28,718 nucleotides of DNA from contig CABQLI010000019.1 of the NCBI GenBank assembly GCA_902464965.1, positions 1 to 28,718 of the forward strand, given 5' to 3'. This stretch comes from an uncultured Collinsella sp. (GTDB taxonomy: Bacteria > Actinomycetota > Coriobacteriia > Coriobacteriales > Coriobacteriaceae). The position numbers and the translations under genes are program-made. The notes under the pieces were generated by a model. It worked only from the letters and a program-made list of their open reading frames with translations. It had not been told where the DNA came from and searched no databases. Each line of letters opens with the position of its first letter. Positions within the stretch are counted from its first letter, which is position 1. Shown one piece after another: positions 13,299-21,818 of this stretch.

Positions 13299-15206
13299 AT
13301 GGAACAGATTATCTTGAACATACTCGAGGCTCTGCGTCGCGGCGAGACCGTGGACGACAAAGCGCTCGTCAAACTGATACATGCCGAGGCGCGCCGTGAG
13401 GGTGCCGACAAACGCGATTTGGCCAAGCGCCGTCTGCTGCCGTTCTACCAGCGGGTAAAACGTGAGGAGCCGGCTCGTTGGGCTGGGTGGAATGTCGATG
13501 CCGAGCTGGAACGTCGACTGCTGCAGGTGCTGCGTATGAAGCCTCGTCGCACGGCTTCGGGCGTGGCGACCATTACCGTTATCACCAAGCCCTGGCCATG
13601 CTCGGGCGATTGCCTGTTTTGTCCCAACGATCTGCGCATGCCCAAAAGCTACCTGCACGCCGAGCCGGCGTGCGCCCGTGCGGAGCAAAATTGCTTTGAC
13701 CCGTATCTGCAGGTGAGCGCTCGTCTGACCGCGCTTTCGCAGATGGGGCACGCAACCGATAAGATTGAGCTCATCGTGCTCGGTGGCACCTGGAGCGACT
13801 ATCCGCAAGGGTATCAGACGTGGTTTATGTCGGAGCTTTTCCGTGCGCTCAATGACGATGCCGTCGCCGGCGTGGCGGCCAACCCCATGCTGGCGCGTCC
13901 GGGCATCAGCCGTGCCGAGGCGGGGCGCCTGCTCGATGACGCTCCCGCCGATGCGCTGCCGCCGGTGGTAACAGAGCGCCGCGAGCGCTATCGGGTTGCC
14001 GGCATTGCGACAGACGAGGCTGAGCTTGCTGCTGGCGTTGCCGACGAGCAGGAGCGTGTGGATGCTGCCGTGGGCGGCTACAACCGCGCGGTGCGTCGTC
14101 TGTACGGCCCTGGTACGCCGTGGGGCGAGGTTGCCAAGTGGCAGACGGCAACGATGGAGGAACTTGAGCGTCAGCAGCGCATCAACGAGACGGCGAAGCA
14201 TCGCGTGGTGGGGCTCGTTATCGAGACGCGCCCCGATGCCGTAACGCCGCAGGCGCTTACGCTCATCCGCCGCCTGGGCTGCACCAAGATCCAGATGGGT
14301 ATTCAGAGTCTCGACCAACATTTGCTCGATATCAACGAGCGTCGTATTTCGGTGGCGCAGATCGAGCGGGCGTTTTCGCTTGCACGCCTGTTTGGCTTTA
14401 AGATCCACGCGCATTTTATGCTTAACTTGCTGGGCGCCACGCCCGAGGGGGACAAGCGCGACTACGAACGCTTTATGACCGAAGGGGCCTTTATGCCCGA
14501 CGAGGTCAAGGTTTACCCGTGTGCGCTCATCGAGGGCTCGCGTCTGGTGGGCTGCTACGAGCGCGGCGAGTGGCGTCCCTATACCGAGGAAGAGCTGCTC
14601 GATGTGCTGGCCGACGACATCGTGGTGACGCCGGCGTTCTGCCGCATCAGTCGCATGATCCGCGACTTTAGTTCCGACGACATCATGGTGGGCAACAAGA
14701 AACCCAACCTGCGTCAGCTCATCGAAAACCGCTTGGCCGCTCGGGGTGACGGTGCGACGGTGCGCGAGATTCGCTATCGCGAGATCAGCACGGCGGGTGC
14801 CGACTTGGATGAGCTATCTCTTGATGAGGAGGTGGCGTACGAGACGCCGGTGACGCACGAGTGCTTTTTGCAGTGGGTGACGCCGCAGGGCAAGATCGCG
14901 GGCTTTTTGCGGTTGTCGCTGCCCGACCATTCGTTTGTTGCCGCGCATGCGGACGAGTTGCCGACGTCGCCGGACGAGGCGATGATTCGCGAGGTGCACG
15001 TGTATGGCATGGCGGCACGCGTGGGCGACCAGGGCCAGGCGCCGCAGCATCACGGGTTGGGGCGTTTGCTCGTAGAGCGTGCGTGCGAGATTGCCCGGGA
15101 TGCCGGCTATGCGCGCATCAACGTGATCAGCGCGATCGGTACGCGCGAGTACTATCGCCATCTTGGATTTTATGACCATGGTCTTTATCTGCAAAAGGAG
15201 CTCTAG
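13299..15206 (+). CDS. elp3: Elp3-like tRNA U34 radical SAM / acetyltransferase
   Basis: The 635-residue protein combines a radical SAM core and a C-terminal GNAT domain, as in Elp3, which starts the carboxymethyl-type modification of wobble uridine in tRNA using acetyl-CoA and SAM. The iron-sulfur cysteines are C101, C105 and C108 in PWPCSGDCLFCPN. MPKSYLHAEPA, FDPYLQ, LGGTWSDYP, the VIETRPD block near 307 and KIQMGIQSLD follow. The GNAT part covers about 545-635, with HGLGRLLVERA and a YYRHLGFYDHG end. About 140 residues separate GGTWS from IETRPD, much more than I expect for this family, so there is an inserted segment at roughly 190-285. Bacterial Elp3 acts without the other Elongator subunits, and none is seen here. 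A downstream gene begins directly at its stop. Confidence 0.9.
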   Translation: MEQIILNILEALRRGETVDDKALVKLIHAEARREGADKRDLAKRRLLPFYQRVKREEPARWAGWNVDAELERRLLQVLRMKPRRTASGVATITVITKPWPCSGDCLFCPNDLRMPKSYLHAEPACARAEQNCFDPYLQVSARLTALSQMGHATDKIELIVLGGTWSDYPQGYQTWFMSELFRALNDDAVAGVAANPMLARPGISRAEAGRLLDDAPADALPPVVTERRERYRVAGIATDEAELAAGVADEQERVDAAVGGYNRAVRRLYGPGTPWGEVAKWQTATMEELERQQRINETAKHRVVGLVIETRPDAVTPQALTLIRRLGCTKIQMGIQSLDQHLLDINERRISVAQIERAFSLARLFGFKIHAHFMLNLLGATPEGDKRDYERFMTEGAFMPDEVKVYPCALIEGSRLVGCYERGEWRPYTEEELLDVLADDIVVTPAFCRISRMIRDFSSDDIMVGNKKPNLRQLIENRLAARGDGATVREIRYREISTAGADLDELSLDEEVAYETPVTHECFLQWVTPQGKIAGFLRLSLPDHSFVAAHADELPTSPDEAMIREVHVYGMAARVGDQGQAPQHHGLGRLLVERACEIARDAGYARINVISAIGTREYYRHLGFYDHGLYLQKEL

Positions 15207-16085
15207 ATGAACAAGCCGAGTGTTTCTGCCGGCGTCGTTGCCGGCGTTGCTCTGGGAGCCGCGGCGCTTGGTGCGGCCGCTGTCGCTGTTCGTGCTGCCT
15301 GTCTGCAGGTTGCGCGAACCCGCAATGGGTTGGCGCGTGTGAAACGCGTGCACGACGAGGGCGGCGACGAAGTCCGCGTATTGGTGCAAGGCGGCGTCTA
15401 CCAAAGCGCGAGTTACGTTGGCGAGCGCTGGGCAGAGCCCGTCTTTGCGTACTATCGCGCGTTTGACGACGTGTTTGAGGCCGAGGATGCGATGCGCGAC
15501 GCTTATGGTCACGGTATCGACCGCATGCTGATGCTGGGCGGCGGCGGGTTTGCCTATCCTAAATTCGCCCTGATGTCGCACGAGGGCTTGCGCATGGACG
15601 TCATCGAGTATGACGGAGAGATTACGCGCCTGGCGCGCCGCTGGTTTTACCTAGACGAGCTGGAGCGCGCGGCGGGCGATCGCCTGCGGGTGATAACCGC
15701 TGAGGCTCGCTCGTATCTGGGTGTGACGAGCGTGGGCCATCGTCGCTACGACGTGGTCGTGAGCGATTGCTTTGGCGGTGCCGAGCCCGTGCGCGAGCTG
15801 GCGACCGTTGAAGCGCTGCGCCTGGTGCGGGGCGGCCTGAACCCCGGGGGTATCTACGTGGCCAATATCGTGAGCGCAAACGAGGGGAGCGATGTGACGT
15901 TCCTGCGCGACTGCGCTGCCACGGCACTCGAGGTATTCGTCCACGCCTGGGTGGTCCCATGTGGCGATGCGAAGTTTGGCGGCGAGGAAAACTACCTGCT
16001 CATCGCCAGCGACGGCAACTACGCCTTTGCCGAAGCCGTGCCCTTCGACACCGACTTCCTCGGCACCGTTCTTCACGACAAATAG
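15207..16085 (+). CDS. Spermidine synthase-like protein with N-terminal membrane anchor
   Basis: The 292-residue protein starts immediately after the elp3 stop (TAG then ATG), with AAGGAG inside the end of elp3, so it is co-translated. Residues about 7-32 form a hydrophobic Ala/Val-rich anchor. The rest has the Rossmann pattern of the spermidine synthase superfamily: MLMLGGGGFAYPKF at about 111-124, VIEYDGEITRLARRWF with the acidic loop, and YDVVVSDCFGG at the position of the catalytic aspartate region. True spermidine synthases lack such an anchor, and the residues for aminopropyl donor binding are not clear, so the reaction is uncertain; a membrane-bound methyltransferase or aminopropyltransferase are both possible. 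Its link to Elp3 may be positional only. Confidence 0.75.
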   Translation: MNKPSVSAGVVAGVALGAAALGAAAVAVRAACLQVARTRNGLARVKRVHDEGGDEVRVLVQGGVYQSASYVGERWAEPVFAYYRAFDDVFEAEDAMRDAYGHGIDRMLMLGGGGFAYPKFALMSHEGLRMDVIEYDGEITRLARRWFYLDELERAAGDRLRVITAEARSYLGVTSVGHRRYDVVVSDCFGGAEPVRELATVEALRLVRGGLNPGGIYVANIVSANEGSDVTFLRDCAATALEVFVHAWVVPCGDAKFGGEENYLLIASDGNYAFAEAVPFDTDFLGTVLHDK

Positions 16086-16111
16086 GTCTCCCCGTCCCAA
16101 AAAGACTGGTT

Positions 16112-18556
16112 TTAGGCGTGGTCGCGCCAGCCGAGAACGCGCTGCTTCATGCCTTCGATGTCGAGCACGCCTTCGGCAAAGCCCTTGCGCACGAGCTCTT
16201 CGGGAACAAACTCGTCGTAGCGGTCAAAGTAAGGCACCTCGCCAGGATAGACGAGCTCGATGGGATCGAAGTCTTTCTCGGCCTCGGCGGCGAGTACCTC
16301 AAAGAACGTCTCCTCGTCGGCCTTCATCTTAAACTGCATAAAGTACGGGCGTGACGGGTCGAGTCCGCGAAGGCCCAGCTCAGCTGCGCATTTGATTTTA
16401 AGCATACGCTCGAGCGCCAGAAAGGCGTAGCTTCCCAACCAGGGGAAGAGCGCCCAGGTGTCGCCGCCCAGGTTAATGAGCGGCCTAGTTCCCGCACCCG
16501 AAATCTCAGCCGTATGGCGAGCCTGCGCCAAGCGGGCCCGCGCGTTACCCATAAGATACGGATACGTGGCATGTTCGTTGAGCGCCTTGCGCATGCGCTC
16601 GAGTACGTGTGTATTGATGTCTCCGGGGCAATCGCCAAAGTATGCCGGCACACGGCCCTTGACCTGCGTGGCAAAGACGGTGTGGCGCTTCCAGTCCACT
16701 TCCTCGACAATCCAGCAGTGTCCGGCGATGGCGATGCGCTCACCGGGCGGAGGGGGGTTGACGATCGTGCCCAACTCGGCCGACTCGCTGCGAACGGTGA
16801 ACTCCTCGTTTTCCTGGAACACGGCGTAGAACTTAAAGTTGTTGATGATGCGCTCGCCCGCGAGGCCCACGATGAGCCCATCGCCCTCGGTGACCTGGAT
16901 GTGGTCGATCTTGATGAGGTGACGCAGCAGCACGCGATAGTCATCGGCCGAGACGCGATGGAAATAGCTGAGCGTGAGCACGCGCTGGGCAAGTTCCGCC
17001 GGTGTGAGCTCTCCGGTGCTGGCGAGGGTCGACATGGTCTGGTGATAGAGCAGACTGTAGGGGAGTCGATCGAGCTCAGGCGGCTCGACCCACTTTTCCT
17101 CGCGATAGAGTTGTACGAGCGCGATGCCCTGGAGGAGTTTCCAAGGTATCGTTTCAGGCATCATCGTGCGCGGCTCGGGCTCTTCCTCGCGCATGACAAA
17201 CCACATCTCAGGCGGAAGATCGCGGCGCCCCGTGCGGCCCATTCGCTGCAAAAAGGAGCTGACGGTAAACGGCGCATCGATCTGAAACGCACGCTCCAGA
17301 CGGCCGATATCGATGCCGAGTTCCAGCGTAGAGGTGGTAACGGTCGTCTGTGCCTGTTCCTCGTCGCGCATAAGCTCTTCTGCCGTCTCACGCAACGATG
17401 CCGAAAGATTGCCGTGATGGATGAGGAAACGGTCGGGCTCGTGTCGACTTTCGCAGTAGCTGCGCAGCATGGAGCATACGGCCTCCGCCTCTTCGCGCGA
17501 GTTGGCAAAGACCAGGCACTTGCGGCCGCGGGTGTGTTCGAAGATATAGCCCATGCCGGGGTCGGCGTTGTCTGGTGCTGTGTCGGTGGGGTTGAGTAAT
17601 GCCTGTTCGGGTGCTCGGGGAATGTCGACTTCGCCCTCGGGGGCCGAGGAAGCGCGACTGTCCTTGGGGGCAGCCTTGCCCCGTGCCTGCTCGCGACGTT
17701 GGCGGCGTTCCTCCTGTGTGAGTTGTCCGCTATGGCGCATGTCTTGGGTGCTGACGGGCAGTGCCGCGGGTGCCGCTGCCTCAATGCGCTCGCATGCAAG
17801 CACTTCGGCCTCTTGAGGACCCATGCTCTTGAATCCCCGCTGCTGCGCCTGGGGACCCGAGTTGTAGAAGTACTCCATGGAGATACGCCACACGCGGCGC
17901 GGTTCCTCAAAACGAGGGATAACGCAGTCGCGTCCCGTTCCCTGCGAGAGAAAGGCACCCGTGCGCTCGGGGTCGCCGATGGTAGCCGAAAGGCCAATGC
18001 GGCGGGGTTGTACGCCGGCCATGCGCGACAGGCGCTCAATAAGGCAGAGCGTCTGCCCGCCTCGATCGCCGCGCATAAGCGAATGGACCTCGTCGATGAC
18101 GACGTAGCGCAGATCGCAGAACATGCGCGGAATCGCCATGTGCTTATGGATCAAGAGCGCCTCGAGCGACTCGGGCGTAATCTGCAAGATACCGCTCGGC
18201 TTTTTGATGAGCTTTGCCTTGTGCGACTGCGAAACGTCGCCATGCCAGTGCCAGACGGGGATGTCGGCTTCTTCGCAGAGGTCGTTGAGGCGGACGAACT
18301 GATCGTTGATGAGCGCCTTGAGGGGGCCAATGTAGAGGGCGCCCACGCTTGCGGGCGGGTTCTCCCAAAACTCGGTCAGGATGGGAAAGAAGGCCGCTTC
18401 GGTTTTGCCGGAAGCTGTGGATGCCGTTAGGAGCACATTGTCTTGTGTGTTAAAGATGGCATCTGCTGCCGCAACCTGGATAGAGCGCAGACTCTCCCAA
18501 TCGTGGGAGTAGATGAAGTCTTGGATAAACGGGGCGTAGCGGTCAAAGGCGTTCAC
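16112..18556 (-). CDS. Lhr/BrxHI-like SF2 helicase
   Basis: I place the start at GTG 18556, where AGGAGG lies 4 bases upstream; this gives 814 residues. The SF2 core shows Walker A TASTASGKT at 44-52, motif II DEVH at 155-158, SAT at 190-192, motif V TSTLELGIDIG at 408-418 and motif VI QRMGRTGRR at 437-445. Between the two RecA lobes an extra low-complexity linker (about 255-335, charged and Ala/Pro-rich) is inserted. The C-terminal 350 residues resemble Lhr-type winged-helix and accessory parts. It should translocate on DNA or RNA with ATP. It is the last gene of a three-gene minus-strand operon with a TerB-domain protein and a BrxD-like ATPase. Such an ATPase/Lhr-helicase pair is found in BREX type 2. 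A convergent gene ends 26 bases away. Confidence 0.87.
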   Translation of the reverse strand: MNAFDRYAPFIQDFIYSHDWESLRSIQVAAADAIFNTQDNVLLTASTASGKTEAAFFPILTEFWENPPASVGALYIGPLKALINDQFVRLNDLCEEADIPVWHWHGDVSQSHKAKLIKKPSGILQITPESLEALLIHKHMAIPRMFCDLRYVVIDEVHSLMRGDRGGQTLCLIERLSRMAGVQPRRIGLSATIGDPERTGAFLSQGTGRDCVIPRFEEPRRVWRISMEYFYNSGPQAQQRGFKSMGPQEAEVLACERIEAAAPAALPVSTQDMRHSGQLTQEERRQRREQARGKAAPKDSRASSAPEGEVDIPRAPEQALLNPTDTAPDNADPGMGYIFEHTRGRKCLVFANSREEAEAVCSMLRSYCESRHEPDRFLIHHGNLSASLRETAEELMRDEEQAQTTVTTSTLELGIDIGRLERAFQIDAPFTVSSFLQRMGRTGRRDLPPEMWFVMREEEPEPRTMMPETIPWKLLQGIALVQLYREEKWVEPPELDRLPYSLLYHQTMSTLASTGELTPAELAQRVLTLSYFHRVSADDYRVLLRHLIKIDHIQVTEGDGLIVGLAGERIINNFKFYAVFQENEEFTVRSESAELGTIVNPPPPGERIAIAGHCWIVEEVDWKRHTVFATQVKGRVPAYFGDCPGDINTHVLERMRKALNEHATYPYLMGNARARLAQARHTAEISGAGTRPLINLGGDTWALFPWLGSYAFLALERMLKIKCAAELGLRGLDPSRPYFMQFKMKADEETFFEVLAAEAEKDFDPIELVYPGEVPYFDRYDEFVPEELVRKGFAEGVLDIEGMKQRVLGWRDHA

Positions 18557-18637
18557 GGGGCCTCCTCTCAAAAACGAATCTCTCAGCGCGGCTGGCAACG
18601 GCTTGCTGCATGACTGCCTCAACGTTTTCCCAGATAA

Positions 18638-18674
18638 AACCTGCCAAAATAAACCTGTCCCTTTTTGGCAGGTT
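18638..18674 (-). repeat. Hairpin with GGGACAGG loop at the ATPase stop codon (repeat family member 2)
   Basis: AACCTGCCAAAA (18638-18649) and TTTTGGCAGGTT (18663-18674) form a perfect 12-base stem around a 13-base loop. Read on the minus strand the loop contains GGGACAGG (18661-18654), the same core as the hairpin at 4513-4561. The first arm overlaps the ATPase TAA codon (18675-18673). The next gene starts 82 bases downstream of the hairpin. It may be a REP-like repeat and may also set the ratio of ATPase to helicase by slowing RNA decay or polymerase. Confidence 0.65.
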
Positions 18675-19977
18675 AGATGGTGAATTCGGCGAAGTTACGG
18701 TCGCCGCCTGCGGTATCGGTGTCACCTGTTGCGGCTGCCGTCGCCAGCGCGTCGCCGCCGACGCTTTGCAGCAGCTCGGCCACGTTGGCGTCGGGGTTTT
18801 GGCATAGGATGTCGAGCAGCTCGATAAAGTCACGAATGACTTCACGCGGCGTCAGATGCGTGTCGGCTCCCACGCGACCGAACTCGATCTTGAGGAAGTC
18901 CACCAAGTCGTTCTCGGTAAGCGTGGGCGTCCAGCCAAAGTAGCCGGCGTGAATTTGCATGAGTTTTTCGATCAGCACCAGCAGCTCCTCGTAGGTGAGT
19001 GGCTGCAGACGGATGATGGGCGCGAGCATGTCCTTAAGGTCCTCGCGCGCAAAGTGACCCTGAGCGAGTCGGCTGCGCAGAGCCTCGTAGGAGAACACGC
19101 CGCGGCGGCGGTCTTCGATGGAGGTTGGCGTGCCGCCCATAATCATGCCCAGGTACTGCGCCTTGCCCTGAAGTGTGTCGTTGTACATGGTCAGGATCTT
19201 CTCGTAGTTGTACTGGCGCGTGATGGCGTTGGGAATCTTATACAGATTCACGAGTTCGTCGATGAGCACCAGCATGCCCTTGTAGCCGCTGCAAACCAAA
19301 AAACGCGCGATGAGTTTGACGTAGTCGTACCAGTCGTCATCGCTGATGATGGTTGAGGACCCCAGTTCGGCGCGGGCCTCGCTCTTGGTGCGGTATTCGC
19401 CGCGGATCCATTTGGTCACGCGGCTCATGGCTTCTTCGTCGCCCTCGGATACGGCCGTGCGATAGCGGCGGAGCATGCGGGTGAAGTCGAAGCCGTGGAC
19501 CATCTCCTCGAGCGGGGCCAGTTGGGCATTGACGACCGACTCGTCGACGTCGGCGCACGAGGCGACCCAGCGATCCAGAATAAGGTTGAGCGCACCGCCC
19601 TCAGGGCGCGTCTTGGTCGATATGTTGCGGATGAGCTCGCGGTAGGTGGCAAGGCCCTGTCCCTGACCGCCCTGCAGGCGGCGCTCAGGGGAAAGGTCGG
19701 CATCAGCGACGACGAATCCCTCGCCCATGGCATGCGTTCGGATGGTCTGAAGCAAGAAGCTCTTGCCGGCGCCGTAGCGACCGACTAAGAAGCGGAAGCT
19801 CGCGCCGCCATCGGCGATGAGACTCAAATCGGTGAGCAGGGCGCGAATCTCGACCTCGCGACCCACGGTGATATAGGGAAGGCCGATGCGCGGGACCACG
19901 CCGCCCTTGAGCGAGTTAAGGATAACGGCGGCGACGCGTTTGGGTACACGGGGCGCTGCGGATGCGGTATCACTCAT
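18673..19977 (-). CDS. BrxD-like / DUF2791 P-loop ATPase
   Basis: The 434-residue protein fits the BREX-type ATP-binding family (BrxD, PF10923). It contains VGREVEIRALLTDLSLIADGGASFRFLV followed by Walker A GRYGAGKS at 66-73, and Walker B MLVLIDEL with D240 and E241. The later part (TPTSIEDRRRGVFSYEALRSRL and the helical lid) is conserved in length and order with BrxD. BrxD proteins are small AAA-type ATPases that accompany Lhr-type helicases in BREX type 2 phage defence; their molecular role is not settled. The ATG at 19977 overlaps the TerB gene end by 8 bases, so translation is coupled. It probably hands energy or DNA to the helicase encoded next. Confidence 0.85.
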   Translation of the reverse strand: MSDTASAAPRVPKRVAAVILNSLKGGVVPRIGLPYITVGREVEIRALLTDLSLIADGGASFRFLVGRYGAGKSFLLQTIRTHAMGEGFVVADADLSPERRLQGGQGQGLATYRELIRNISTKTRPEGGALNLILDRWVASCADVDESVVNAQLAPLEEMVHGFDFTRMLRRYRTAVSEGDEEAMSRVTKWIRGEYRTKSEARAELGSSTIISDDDWYDYVKLIARFLVCSGYKGMLVLIDELVNLYKIPNAITRQYNYEKILTMYNDTLQGKAQYLGMIMGGTPTSIEDRRRGVFSYEALRSRLAQGHFAREDLKDMLAPIIRLQPLTYEELLVLIEKLMQIHAGYFGWTPTLTENDLVDFLKIEFGRVGADTHLTPREVIRDFIELLDILCQNPDANVAELLQSVGGDALATAAATGDTDTAGGDRNFAEFTI

Positions 19978-21730
19978 GGTCTAGGTATCCTCTCACGTCT
20001 GCTTCGTAGTCCTCGATAATCTGCGGCCCTGCCGCGCTAAATTCAATTACGGTGTCGCCCACCAGGTCAAAGAGCGCCTCGTTGATGCTGTCGACGAGCA
20101 TGTCCTCGCTCTGCCCCGATTGCACTACCGCCGATTCCGCCTGTACTGCGTTGTGCTCGAGCAGCGCGCGGAGATAGGCGTCTGCGGCAGGCGTGAGTTC
20201 GTTCGTGGCGTCAGCGGGCGCAACAGCTGCGAACGCGGGCGTCGGCGCGAGAAGCGGTGCCACGACACCAAACTGTTCGGTGGATATGGTTGGCTCGTCG
20301 GTCTCGTCCTGCCGAATGGGTGCCGCGACCGCCTCGACAATCGCGTCGGCTACGGGCTCGGCTTCCGGTTGCTCTGAGTCCGCTGCCTCGGCTTCCACAG
20401 GTGCGCCGTCCTCGCGCTCTTCGTCGATTAAAAGTGCTTCGCGCGTTTGCGCAGCGGCGCTCCGAATGTGCCCCAGCTGAGTCAGGTCGATATCGATCTT
20501 GACGGGCTGGTGTGCGGCGTCCCACGAAAGCCATGCCACAATCTCGTCATCGATAATCTTGGCCATATATTTGGGGACCTTTTCTTCCTTAAGGGGATGG
20601 GCGGGGTCCAGCGCCAGGCGCAGGCGTTGGTCGCAGGCGCGCATCATTTCACCGAGCTTGCTGCTCTTTTGCCTACTACCATGGATACGCATACATTCCC
20701 AAAAGCCGTTTTGGCAACGGTAGATGTGGATGGGATCCAGGCGGTATTCGCAGTCCTCGTGGCGCTCGGGCGCAAAGAATACGGCCGAGGCAAACATGGT
20801 GTAGGGCATGGCCGTCTCCTCCCCAAACAAGCTCGCTACGATGCCGGTCTTTCGGTGCGTGTCATAGTAGCGCGCCATGCGGACATACACGGCGCATGCC
20901 ACGTGGCGCAGATCGCGGTGGTGGCTGCGGTCGAGCCGCGAGTTACTTAGGTTGTACGTGGAGAGGGCGTTGATGGCGGTCATGAGTCGCTCCTCGCGCA
21001 CCTCATCGGGCGGAAGGGGGAGCGTGGGCTCGGAGGTTTTGCGACGCTTGGGGGTCTGGCCGGACGGTGCCGGTGCTGGTGCAAGGTCTCGTGCCGCGCG
21101 CCGCAGCTCGATAAGGGCGTTGTCGAACATGACGGTTTTAGAATCACGAAGCAGCTTGGGGTCGAGCCCGTGGAACACGGCGTAGTCCTGCAACCACACG
21201 CGTGCAAACCGGTCGATGCCGGGCTCAAAGGCGCGGTAGGCATCCCAAAAGGCCTTGATCTTGTTAAAACCATCGAGCGGATTATCTACGCCGATGCCGC
21301 AAATCAGCTCATAGAGATACAGAAAGGCAAAGGACGTAGACGTTTCCTCGACGGTCCCGCGGCGCACTTGGGCGCGCCAGGTAAAGTAGCCGCGCAGCTG
21401 TCGGTCGCTCATGGCGTTGTAGGTGGGAAAGTACGACTTAAAGGTGCCGTTGTAGGGACGGTCGTCCTCAAAGTCGGCCATCAGCAGGCCCTGGCGGTAA
21501 AAAAGCTCGGCTTCCGAAAGCCAGCGGCCCGCACCGCCCTTGGGGTCATCCTGCCAGCGCGATATCTCGCGCATTTTACGGTACTGGTCGGGGAGGAAAT
21601 TCTGCATCTGTCGGCCGGTTTTGAGAATCGGCTCGTCTGCGTAGATTTCGTTTGAGAAGCGGGTGGACTGATGGGTCCGGGCCTCGGCCATAATGCGCTC
21701 GATGAGCATCTTGATGTCCTGGTCGGCCAC
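19970..21730 (-). CDS. TerB-N / TerB-C domain protein
   Basis: The start is GTG at 21730, with GGAGAGGAG just upstream; 586 residues. Residues about 35-215 match the TerB N-terminal domain: MSDRQLRGYFTWRAQVRRG at 107-125 and SFAFLYLYELICGIG at 133-147. A middle helical part (about 245-440) includes HRDLRHVACAVYVRMARYYD and a Trp-containing segment. An acidic Ala/Glu/Pro linker (440-545) leads to a C-terminal INEALFDLVGDTVIEF...IIEDYEADVRGYL block like TerB-C. TerB-family domains were first linked to tellurite resistance; combinations with ATPases and helicases have been predicted to act in DNA processing or defence. No tellurite genes are near. It is the promoter-proximal gene of the operon and may be the targeting or sensing subunit, which is inference. 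Confidence 0.83.
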   Translation of the reverse strand: MADQDIKMLIERIMAEARTHQSTRFSNEIYADEPILKTGRQMQNFLPDQYRKMREISRWQDDPKGGAGRWLSEAELFYRQGLLMADFEDDRPYNGTFKSYFPTYNAMSDRQLRGYFTWRAQVRRGTVEETSTSFAFLYLYELICGIGVDNPLDGFNKIKAFWDAYRAFEPGIDRFARVWLQDYAVFHGLDPKLLRDSKTVMFDNALIELRRAARDLAPAPAPSGQTPKRRKTSEPTLPLPPDEVREERLMTAINALSTYNLSNSRLDRSHHRDLRHVACAVYVRMARYYDTHRKTGIVASLFGEETAMPYTMFASAVFFAPERHEDCEYRLDPIHIYRCQNGFWECMRIHGSRQKSSKLGEMMRACDQRLRLALDPAHPLKEEKVPKYMAKIIDDEIVAWLSWDAAHQPVKIDIDLTQLGHIRSAAAQTREALLIDEEREDGAPVEAEAADSEQPEAEPVADAIVEAVAAPIRQDETDEPTISTEQFGVVAPLLAPTPAFAAVAPADATNELTPAADAYLRALLEHNAVQAESAVVQSGQSEDMLVDSINEALFDLVGDTVIEFSAAGPQIIEDYEADVRGYLDHE

Positions 21731-21767
21731 CGCTTCTCCTCTCCTAACGCAGCTACGGTGACCTCAT

Positions 21768-21776
21768 ATCATAGCA
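21768..21776 (-). promoter_or_regulatory. Extended -10 promoter of the TerB/ATPase/helicase operon
   Basis: The minus strand reads TGC then TATGAT at 21776-21768, an extended -10 element (TGnTANNAT). Transcription would begin near 21761, giving a 31-base leader that contains the ribosome site. No good -35 is present, as is usual with extended -10 promoters. The neighbouring DUF554 gene carries the nearly identical TGCTACGAT at 22574-22566. Confidence 0.55.
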
Positions 21777-21818
21777 CAGCATCAAACAGATGTTCGAGAT
21801 ACCGCTGCGTTGATAGAT

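Noticed and set aside
13291..13317. Short overlapping upstream frame (8 codons) at the elp3 start
   Set aside because: It has no ribosome site and ends within elp3; chance is the simpler explanation.
13095..14414. 439-residue minus-strand frame across elp3
   Set aside because: It is antisense to the radical SAM core with intact cysteines; it has no domain features and no ribosome site.
16085..16111. GGGACGGGG on the minus strand just after the helicase stop, like the GGGACAGG loop
   Set aside because: The core is not the same (one base changed and no perfect stem), so I do not count it as a third family member. A weak 5-base stem with a short T-run may help terminate the plus-strand gene.
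16112..21730. Complete BREX or Pgl system
   Set aside because: Only the ATPase and helicase families match; no PglX, PglZ, PglW or PglY-like gene is present and flanking genes are ordinary.
19970..21730. Tellurite-resistance operon
   Set aside because: Only TerB-type N- and C-terminal domains are seen; TerC, TerD or TerZ-like proteins are absent.
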